Position numbers and translations under genes: made by a program. Positions 15,061-20,706 of a DNA stretch of 47,760 bases are shown piece by piece. The notes under the pieces were generated by a model, which was given only the letters and a program-made list of their open reading frames with translations, ran no database searches and was not told the origin of the DNA. This DNA comes from an uncultured Clostridia bacterium (GTDB taxonomy: Bacteria; Bacillota; Clostridia; Oscillospirales; Oscillospiraceae): NCBI GenBank assembly GCA_946411475.1, contig CAMKED010000005.1, forward strand, positions 1 to 47,760, written 5' to 3'. Positions within the stretch are counted from its first letter, which is position 1. The number at the start of each line of letters is the position of its first letter.

Positions 15061-16116
15061 TTATGAATCATCGTTTTGCAAGCGTTGCTTGCGTTGTTTA
15101 TTTGTTTTCGCAATGCTTTTGGCCCATTCGCGCTTGCGGCGCAGGGCGGCCGCGTGGTCCTCGGCCTCGGCTTGGAGCTTTTGGTAGCTCTGCCAGCGGG
15201 CGGGGTCCAGCGCGCCGGAGGCAAGGGCCGCCTTTATCGCGCAGCCGGGCTCGCGCGTGTGACGGCAGTCGGAGAAGCGGCATTTTCCGAGGTACTGCTC
15301 CACGTCCGCAAAGGCCTCCGTCAGCCCCGCTTCCGCCTCGGCCATACCGAGCTCGCGCATGCCCGGCGTGTCGATGATCAGCGCGCCGCTGCGCAGGCGG
15401 ATGAGCTGGCGGTGCGTGGTCGTGTGACGGCCTCTGCCGTCGGTCTCCCGGATCGCGCTGACGCGCATGAGCTCCTCCCCGGCCAGCGCGTTGACCAGGC
15501 TGGATTTGCCCACGCCGGAGGAGCCCAGGAAAACCAGGGTCTTTCCCGGCTGCAAACAGGGCGAAAGGCCGTCGAGCCCCTCCCCCGTGCGGGCGCTGAC
15601 GACGTGTGTCTCCACGCCGAGGGCGACCCGCTCGAGCGCTGCCAGATACTGCCCGCGATCGGCGGCCAGATCGGCCTTGGTCAGCACGATCACCGGCGTT
15701 GCGCCGGACTGCCAGGCCAGCGTCAGATAGCGCTCCATCCGCGCGGGATTGAAGTTCTGGTTCAGCGACTGCAGCAGGAGCACATAGTCGAAGTTGGCCG
15801 CGACGGCCTGATCTCTCGGGATCGGGCCGGGCTCCCGGCGGGTAAAGACGCTCCGCCGGGGCAGGGTTGCCAGAATCTGACTGTCTCCGTTCTCGACGTA
15901 GTTCACCGCCACAAAATCGCCGACGGTGGGAAACAGCTCGTCTCCGGCGTAGTATTCTTTTGTTTTCAGGCGTGCGTAGGTCATGCCCTGCGCACAGACG
16001 ATCTCATACCGCTCCTTGTGCTGGGCGGTCACTCTGGCCGGAATCCCCGGCAGGTTTTCTATATTCGGCACCTGGCCGTAATCAGATAACAGCAAGCTTT
16101 TCCCTCCATTTTCCAT
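15061..16116 (-). CDS. rsgA: Ribosome small subunit-dependent GTPase A (351 aa)
   Basis: RsgA (YloQ/YjeQ) is a late 30S assembly factor with a circularly permuted GTPase. The order seen is an OB-fold N-terminus, NQNFNPARMERYL, G4 TKADL, P-loop GSSGVGKSSLVNAL, DGRGRHTTTHR switch, G3 DTPGMRELG, and the zinc motif KCRFSDCRHTREPGCAIKAAL. The ATG at 16116 is taken because the OB domain begins right after it; an in-frame codon at 16203 would add 29 residues of no family resemblance. The ribosome site (AGGGA) is modest. The messenger seems to start about 250 bases upstream and includes a small open frame and a hairpin. Confidence 0.95.
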   Translation of the reverse strand: MENGGKSLLLSDYGQVPNIENLPGIPARVTAQHKERYEIVCAQGMTYARLKTKEYYAGDELFPTVGDFVAVNYVENGDSQILATLPRRSVFTRREPGPIPRDQAVAANFDYVLLLQSLNQNFNPARMERYLTLAWQSGATPVIVLTKADLAADRGQYLAALERVALGVETHVVSARTGEGLDGLSPCLQPGKTLVFLGSSGVGKSSLVNALAGEELMRVSAIRETDGRGRHTTTHRQLIRLRSGALIIDTPGMRELGMAEAEAGLTEAFADVEQYLGKCRFSDCRHTREPGCAIKAALASGALDPARWQSYQKLQAEAEDHAAALRRKREWAKSIAKTNKQRKQRLQNDDS

Positions 16117-16153
16117 TCGATTTCCCTGCGTTATTCCTGAAAATGGGCGCAAA

Positions 16154-16196
16154 AATACCGCAGCGAAGCAGCTCCCATCATGGCTGCATCCTGCGG
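16154..16196 (-). promoter_or_regulatory. Nested hairpin in the rsgA leader, terminator-like
   Basis: On the minus strand ACCGCAG pairs with CTGCGGT, an inner GCAGC pairs with GCTGC, and ATTTTTGCG follows. It lies between the small leader frame and rsgA. It could act as an attenuator or as the terminator of the small frame; the T run is short. Confidence 0.5.
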
Positions 16197-16277
16197 TTGC
16201 CATATATCTGAAAGTTACCCTACCCGGCGCAACGAAAACAAGGGTATCCCCCCGATCCGATTCGCCCCCTATTCAGT

Positions 16278-16325
16278 TTACGCGGTAACGACCTCGCGAT
16301 TTTTCAGCATCATAATAAAGGACAT
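16278..16325 (-). CDS. Possible 15-residue leader peptide upstream of rsgA
   Basis: The frame reads MSFIMMLKNREVVTA and stops with TAA. GAAAGGAG lies nine bases before the ATG, a better ribosome site than that of rsgA, and a strong promoter lies 48 bases upstream. Similarity to a known peptide is not recognised. The combination of good promoter, good ribosome site and downstream hairpin suggests translation, but a frame this short can arise by chance. Confidence 0.4.
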   Translation of the reverse strand: MSFIMMLKNREVVTA

Positions 16326-16372
16326 TGCAGAATTCTCCTTTCCCGCCCGCTCCTGCGGACGCTTCGCCATGG

Positions 16373-16401
16373 ACTATATCACACGCAGCCGTGTTTGTCA
16401 A
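16373..16401 (-). promoter_or_regulatory. Sigma-A-like promoter of the rsgA leader
   Basis: On the minus strand perfect TTGACA (16396-16401), a 17-base spacer and TATAGT (16373-16378). Confidence 0.8.
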
Positions 16402-16509
16402 GTCACTATTTTCAGTTTTTTTCATTTTTTTGAAAAAGCATTGGCGTTAGTCGCAAAGTGAGGACGTATTTCGTGGAAATACATCTACGCCGAAGAAAGC
16501 ACCAGCGAC

Positions 16510-16537
16510 CAGTCACCAGTCACCAGTCACTAGTCAC
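16510..16537. repeat. CAGTCAC tandem repeat, four copies
   Basis: Three exact copies and one with a T in first position follow head to tail. One of several period-7 spacers in the window. Confidence 0.85.
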
Positions 16538-16656
16538 TATTGCCCGGTACGTACAGCGCACCGTGTAATTGTGTCTTTGAGGTCCTCAAATTGCAACTAA
16601 CACGAAAGCATTATTTCTCCGCGCTGTTCTCCCCTGCCGAAATGCTGCAAAGAACT

Positions 16657-16683
16657 CAAAAACCCCCGGGGAAACCCCGGGGG
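16657..16683 (-). terminator. Intrinsic terminator on the minus strand
   Basis: CCCCCGGGG (16663-16671) pairs with CCCCGGGGG (16675-16683) around AAA. On the minus strand it is followed by TTTTTGAG. It lies about 190 bases beyond the HAD phosphatase stop and probably ends that operon. Confidence 0.8.
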
Positions 16684-16871
16684 CCTTTGAGAAAAGAAGA
16701 GAAGAAATGAAAAGTACAGCGGCTTTATCCTTGATGTCGCTTTCACTTACAGTTGCATCATACCCTCCATTTATGAACAGGATATGAATTCGTTGGAAAC
16801 AAATCATAAACCTTTTGTAAATTAAGTTTTTCTCGTTTGAACGCGCTCCGGACGCGCCAAAACGGGGCTCG

Positions 16872-17726
16872 TCAGGCTTCCGCTGCGCGCCGTTCCAACG
16901 CCTCTATCACGCCTGCAATGCTGCCCTCCGCACAGGGTCGGACCAGGGTGCAGCAGCCCAGTGCCTTGACTGCCGGCGCACAGTCCTCCGGCGCAAAAGC
17001 CAGGTCCGCCGCCTGCAGCATGGAGGCGTCGTTCATGGCGTCTCCGACGCAGACCAGGGTCTTCCGGCCAAGCCGTTTGGCCAGGGTGCCGGCAGCGTTT
17101 CCCTTTCCGGCGTTCCGATCCTGCAGGTCGATGATCTTCATCGCGGCCCGGTCCGCCCGCAGCATCGGCCAGTCTCGCATGATCTGCGCCTGGCACGCGC
17201 CGAAGCAGGCGTCCTCCTCCGGGCTGCCCCGGAAGAACTGGCTGACCCCGTTTTCGGTGAACGGGCCGAAGAGGGCAAGCTTGTGATAGCGCTCCGGCGC
17301 CTCGGCCACGGAGACCGTCCGGAACGCCACGCCCATGGCCCGGTAGAACGCCTCGCGGGGCTCGTTCTCTCCAATCAGATAGTGGACGTCCACCCCCTGG
17401 ACCTCCAGGAAAAGCGTCGGGAAGGTCCCGACCAAATACTCCAGCAGTTCCCGGCCCGTCGACATCCAGACGCTCTCGGTGAGCGTTTCGCTGTCATAGT
17501 CGTACACCGCCGCACCGTTATAGAGGATCAGCGGCGCGTTGGTGGGGATCTGCGTCAGGTAGGGGCGGTACATCGGGACGCTGCGCCCGGTCCCGACGGT
17601 GAAAAGCCCGCCCTGCTCCATAAAGCGCCGGATCGCATTTAGGTTCGCCGTGGGGATTGAACTGTCCGGTGCGGTCAGCGTCCGGTCAAAATCGGAGACC
17701 AGCAGAATATCGGAAAAATCTCTCAT
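16872..17726 (-). CDS. HAD-IIB (Cof-type) phosphatase (284 aa)
   Basis: Motif I VSDFDRTLT (residues about 11-19) carries the two catalytic aspartates. LILYNGAAVYDYD is the usual Cof-family block, LAAGTLAKRLGR with Lys before it supplies motif III, and VCVGDAMNDASML is motif IV with the metal-binding acids. Length and order fit the HAD-IIB sugar- or nucleotide-phosphatase family; the physiological substrate is not predictable. The start codon overlaps the stop of the upstream methyltransferase (ATGA), so both belong to one transcript running from the promoter at 18503. Confidence 0.92.
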   Translation of the reverse strand: MRDFSDILLVSDFDRTLTAPDSSIPTANLNAIRRFMEQGGLFTVGTGRSVPMYRPYLTQIPTNAPLILYNGAAVYDYDSETLTESVWMSTGRELLEYLVGTFPTLFLEVQGVDVHYLIGENEPREAFYRAMGVAFRTVSVAEAPERYHKLALFGPFTENGVSQFFRGSPEEDACFGACQAQIMRDWPMLRADRAAMKIIDLQDRNAGKGNAAGTLAKRLGRKTLVCVGDAMNDASMLQAADLAFAPEDCAPAVKALGCCTLVRPCAEGSIAGVIEALERRAAEA

Positions 17727-18427
17727 TGTGTTTCTTCCTCGTTTTCAAGCGCAGGCTCATCCGCCGGGACCGCCACCGCGTACATCAGACTGTCAAATTC
17801 CGGCGGCACGGCGGTCAGACCGTCTTCCACGACGCGCAGGCCGGCTCGGTTCAGCTCCTCCCGCAACGTCCGGAACCCGACAATGCGGCAGCTCGTAGCT
17901 GCTACGGTCACCGGACCGCTCGGATGCTCCCGCGTGCGGGGCAGAAAAGCCTCCGCAGGGTCGCTGCGATACTCCCGTTCGCCGTCCCCCATTGAGCAAA
18001 GCAACGCCTTCCCGGTTCCGGGCGTCAGGCAATCGCGCACGAAACGCAGAAACGCCTGCCGCTCCGTATCCTCCACCAGCATGTGAAGCACGGCGACCGC
18101 GTAGACGAAGCGCCACTGCCCGGGCGCAGGGTCGCGGACACAGTCCAGCACCCGATAGCGCTCCGCGTGGGCCGGATCCTTGGCGCGGCACCAGGCCACC
18201 GCCTCCGCGGAAACGTCCGCCGCAGTCAGATCCCTTCCGGCAGCCAGCAGGGGACGGGCGTCCCGTCCCTCTCCGCAGCCGAGCTCCAAAACCGTCGCAG
18301 TCGGGTCCGGTGCAAATCGCGCAAGCATCTCCCCTACGATCGGCGTCGGCACGTCCGCGGTCCAGGACAGGCCCTTTTCGTGGACCGTCCGATAGCGTTC
18401 GTCATAGGCTTCATAATACTGACGCAT
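17723..18427 (-). CDS. Class I SAM-dependent methyltransferase (234 aa)
   Basis: The SAM-binding motif I is VLELGCGEGRDARPLLAAG near residues 41-59, followed by the acidic turn of LTAADVSAEAV and the post-motif block VYAVAVLHML. The substrate cannot be told. The ATG at 18427 is preceded by GGGAGAAT and gives a compact Rossmann protein; the frame stays open far upstream, but that part overlaps mraZ and has no methyltransferase features. It is the first gene of a two-gene unit with the HAD phosphatase and diverges from the dcw cluster. The C-terminus is rich in Glu and Pro. Confidence 0.9.
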   Translation of the reverse strand: MRQYYEAYDERYRTVHEKGLSWTADVPTPIVGEMLARFAPDPTATVLELGCGEGRDARPLLAAGRDLTAADVSAEAVAWCRAKDPAHAERYRVLDCVRDPAPGQWRFVYAVAVLHMLVEDTERQAFLRFVRDCLTPGTGKALLCSMGDGEREYRSDPAEAFLPRTREHPSGPVTVAATSCRIVGFRTLREELNRAGLRVVEDGLTAVPPEFDSLMYAVAVPADEPALENEEETQ

Positions 18428-18502
18428 TTCATATTCTCCCGTTTTCCCGTTCCCAAAAACGCCGGCCGCGCCTCTTGGTTCGTTTGCTGTTTTCTTTTGC
18501 CC

Positions 18503-18531
18503 ATGATACCCTCGCCAATCGCTGTTGTCAA
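18503..18531 (-). promoter_or_regulatory. Sigma-A-like promoter of the methyltransferase-HAD operon
   Basis: On the minus strand perfect TTGACA (18526-18531), a 17-base spacer and TATCAT (18503-18508), 76 bases before the start codon. It diverges from the mraZ promoter about 35 bases away. Confidence 0.8.
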
Positions 18532-18564
18532 CGAAAAAAACTTGAAAAAAGCAACAAAAAAAGA

Positions 18565-18593
18565 TTGCAATTTCGTAACAGAGGGTATATACT
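18565..18593 (+). promoter_or_regulatory. Promoter of the dcw cluster (mraZ)
   Basis: TTGCAA (18565-18570), a 17-base spacer and TATACT (18588-18593). Transcription would begin near 18600, exactly where the 10-bp-periodic boxes start. Confidence 0.8.
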
Positions 18594-18599
18594 AAGAGC

Positions 18600-18649
18600 G
18601 AAGTGGATGAAAATGGATTAAAGTTCCACAAATTCCCACAAAAAACGGC
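18600..18649 (+). promoter_or_regulatory. Putative MraZ operator: five boxes at 10-bp spacing
   Basis: Successive decamers read GAAGTGGATG, AAAATGGATT, AAAGTTCCAC, AAATTCCCAC and AAAAAACGGC. They resemble degenerate AAAGTGG-N3 boxes, the type bound by MraZ in other bacteria. The array lies between the promoter and mraZ, where autoregulation would be expected. Confidence 0.55.
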
Positions 18650-18670
18650 ACAGTGGAGGAGGTGAGCAGG

Positions 18671-19090
18671 ATGTTCGGCAAATTTACGCACAACGTGGAC
18701 CCCAAGGGCCGCTTGTTCGTTCCGGCCAAGCTCCGGGAGGAGCTGGGCGACGTATTCTACGTCATGATCGGTCTGGAGAACAGCCTCATGGTCTTCCCCG
18801 AGTCCAAATGGGAACAGGTCAACGAGAGCTTCAACTCCGTCCCGCTCTCCGATTCCGGCGCCCTGCGCTACATCCGCTCCAACGTCGCCCGCTGCGAACC
18901 CGACAAGCAGGGCCGCTTCGTTCTTCCGCCCATCCTGCGCAAATACGCCAACCTGACCAACGACGTGACCTTCCTGGGACAGGGCGATCACGCGGAGATC
19001 TGGGACGCCGATGCTTACAACGCCAAGGAAGCCGCCTGGCTGGCCAATTCGGATAATCTGGCGACTGCCCTGAAGGAGCTGGGACTGTAA
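18671..19090 (+). CDS. mraZ: Transcriptional regulator/cell-division protein MraZ (139 aa)
   Basis: MraZ is an AbrB-like DNA-binding ring protein that controls the dcw operon. Both family halves are seen: FTHNVDPKGRLFVPAKLREEL (residues 4-24, with DPKGR) and CEPDKQGRFVLPPILR around residue 78 with the second D-x-x-GR motif. The ATG at 18671 is chosen because GGAGGTGAG stands five bases before it and the family begins MFG-F; a GTG at 18653 is in frame but has no site. The stop and the rsmH start share one base (TAATG). Periodic boxes upstream are its likely targets. Confidence 0.96.
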   Translation: MFGKFTHNVDPKGRLFVPAKLREELGDVFYVMIGLENSLMVFPESKWEQVNESFNSVPLSDSGALRYIRSNVARCEPDKQGRFVLPPILRKYANLTNDVTFLGQGDHAEIWDADAYNAKEAAWLANSDNLATALKELGL

Positions 19091-20022
19091 TGGACTTCCA
19101 TCACGTTTCGGTCCTGCTGGACGAATCCATTGAGTCCCTGAACATTCGCCCCGACGGGATCTACCTGGACGGTACGCTGGGCGGCGCGGGCCATTCCTCC
19201 GAAATCGCCAAGCGACTGACAAGCGGCATCTTGATCGGCGTGGACCGGGACCCCAAGGCTCTGGCAGCCGCCGAGGAACGACTGGCTCCCTGGCGTGACC
19301 GGGTCAGGCTGGTACATTCCAATTTTCGGGAACTGGACGCGATTCTGGACGGTCTCGGCATTCCCGCGGTCGACGGGATCCTGCTGGACCTGGGCGTCTC
19401 CTCGCCCCAGCTCGATGAAGCCATCCGCGGCTTCAGCTACATGGCCGACGCCCCGCTGGACATGCGGATGGATCCCTCCGATCCCCTGACGGCCTGGGAG
19501 GTTGTCAACCGCTGGCCGCAGGAGGAACTGCGGCGGATCCTGTTCAGCTATGGAGAAGAACGCTACGCCCCGCTGATTGCCGCGGCCATTGTCCGGCAGC
19601 GGGAACAGGCTCCCATCGACACGACCCTCGCGCTTGTGGACGTGATCCGCAGCGCCATGCCCCAAAAAGCCCTGCGAGAAAAGCAGCATCCCGCCAAGCG
19701 CAGCTTCCAGGCGATCCGCATCGCCGTCAACGACGAGCTCGGCGCGGTGGACGGCGTCATGAGCCGGGCCATTGCAAGGCTGAATCCCGGTGGACGGCTG
19801 GCCGTTATCACCTTCCACTCTCTGGAGGATCGGATCGTGAAAAACGCCATGGCGGAGGCAGCCAAAGGCTGCACCTGTCCCCCGGAATTTCCGGTCTGTG
19901 TCTGCGGCAAAAAGCCCACGCTGAAGCTGATTGCCCGCAAGCCCATCACCGCAGGCGAAACAGAACTCGAACAAAATCCCCGCGCCCGAAGCGCAAAGCT
20001 GCGCGTCGGCGAGCGGATCTGA
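19090..20022 (+). CDS. rsmH: 16S rRNA (cytosine-1402-N4)-methyltransferase (310 aa)
   Basis: RsmH (MraW) methylates C1402 of 16S rRNA. Seen: HVSVLLDESIE at the start, the SAM loop YLDGTLGGAGHSSEI (about 24-38), DLGVSSPQLDEAIRGFSYM (about 99-117), MDPSDPLTAWEVVN, AKRSFQAIRIAVNDEL and TFHSLEDRIVKN near residue 241. Length is typical. It overlaps the mraZ stop by one base, so translation is coupled. ftsL follows after 64 bases. Confidence 0.97.
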   Translation: MDFHHVSVLLDESIESLNIRPDGIYLDGTLGGAGHSSEIAKRLTSGILIGVDRDPKALAAAEERLAPWRDRVRLVHSNFRELDAILDGLGIPAVDGILLDLGVSSPQLDEAIRGFSYMADAPLDMRMDPSDPLTAWEVVNRWPQEELRRILFSYGEERYAPLIAAAIVRQREQAPIDTTLALVDVIRSAMPQKALREKQHPAKRSFQAIRIAVNDELGAVDGVMSRAIARLNPGGRLAVITFHSLEDRIVKNAMAEAAKGCTCPPEFPVCVCGKKPTLKLIARKPITAGETELEQNPRARSAKLRVGERI

Positions 20023-20086
20023 CCCGGATCAGACGCATCCGGCACTGAAACACCAATTCCAACACTGACAAACGGAGGAACGCAAA

Positions 20087-20599
20087 ATGCCCGATCAGGA
20101 ATACAAGTTCAACTTTAACGGCAGCGCGGCCTACGACGTTCGCGCCACAGCGGTCCCCCGCCCGCGGCCTGCCAGGCTGCCTGAGGAAAAGCCGCTTCCC
20201 CAAGCGAAGCATCATCCGAAACCACGGCTTGCAATCGCACCCCTGGCCGTAGCAGGCTTGCTCGTTGTGGCCGCGCTTCTGCTGATGGTGGTTTACAGCT
20301 ACGTTCAGCTCTACGAAGCCACGGATCGTGCCGGTGAACTGACCCAGCAGCTCTCCGCGGCAAAGGCCGCCACCGAGAAAATCCGCTCCACCTACGAAAG
20401 CCGCATCGACCTGGCACAGATCGAAGTCAGAGCCAGAGAGTTGGGCATGACGCAGCCCTCTACACGCCAGACCGTCTATCTCAACATCGTCGGCGCAGAC
20501 CACGCAGAGGTCCTGCAGGTCGATCGGCGCAGCTTCGCAGAAAAGGCCTGGGACGCCCTGACCGGGAGCTTCAACGGCGTGCTGGAATACTTCCATTGA
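20087..20599 (+). CDS. ftsL: FtsL-like septum protein (170 aa)
   Basis: A basic, proline-rich cytoplasmic tail (about 1-46) is followed by one membrane segment (about 47-70). An extracellular coiled-coil-like region (ATDRAGELTQQLSAAKAATE) comes next, then a divisome motif region RARELGMTQPS. This topology, and its place between rsmH and the PBP gene, identify FtsL, which joins DivIB and DivIC to activate septal peptidoglycan synthesis. The sequence itself is poorly conserved, so the call rests largely on topology and synteny. AACGGAGGAAC precedes the ATG. A strong hairpin with a T run follows the gene. Confidence 0.88.
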   Translation: MPDQEYKFNFNGSAAYDVRATAVPRPRPARLPEEKPLPQAKHHPKPRLAIAPLAVAGLLVVAALLLMVVYSYVQLYEATDRAGELTQQLSAAKAATEKIRSTYESRIDLAQIEVRARELGMTQPSTRQTVYLNIVGADHAEVLQVDRRSFAEKAWDALTGSFNGVLEYFH

Positions 20600-20615
20600 A
20601 CCAGTCATATAACCG

Positions 20616-20648
20616 AAAGGGGCGCGCACCCGGGTGCCGCCCCTTTTT
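20616..20648 (+). terminator. Intrinsic terminator-like hairpin after ftsL
   Basis: AAAGGGGCG (20616-20624) pairs with CGCCCCTTT (20638-20646), an inner GCACCC-GGGTGC extends it, and TTTTTC closes it. It lies between ftsL and the PBP gene, inside the dcw cluster, and may lower downstream transcription. Confidence 0.7.
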
Positions 20649-20662
20649 CAAACTTATACCTC

Positions 20663-20688
20663 AACTCATAACTCATAACTCATAACTC
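20663..20688. repeat. AACTCAT tandem heptamer repeat
   Basis: Three exact AACTCAT units and a partial fourth stand just before the ribosome site of the PBP gene. Confidence 0.9.
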
Positions 20689-20706
20689 TTATCGGGGGTG
20701 CCCGTT

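Larger units (their letters stand above)
16402..16871. other. 470-base gap without a supported gene
   Basis: Contains a four-copy CAGTCAC-like repeat (16510-16537), a strong minus-strand terminator (16663-16683) and AT-rich sequence. Short open frames on both strands lack conserved features and are not called. The stretch between the HAD gene and the terminator could be its 3' untranslated region. Confidence 0.6.

Noticed and set aside
16707-16787. 26-residue frame with signal-like sequence on the plus strand
   Set aside because: Begins MKSTAALSLM but has only a weak ribosome site, no promoter, and lies in probable 3' untranslated sequence of the minus-strand operon.
16586-16807. 73-codon open frame on the minus strand
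   Set aside because: Runs through the strong terminator hairpin at 16663-16683.
17723-19222. Extended 499-codon reading of the methyltransferase frame
   Set aside because: The extension overlaps mraZ and the divergent promoters; the methyltransferase starts at 18427 with a ribosome site.
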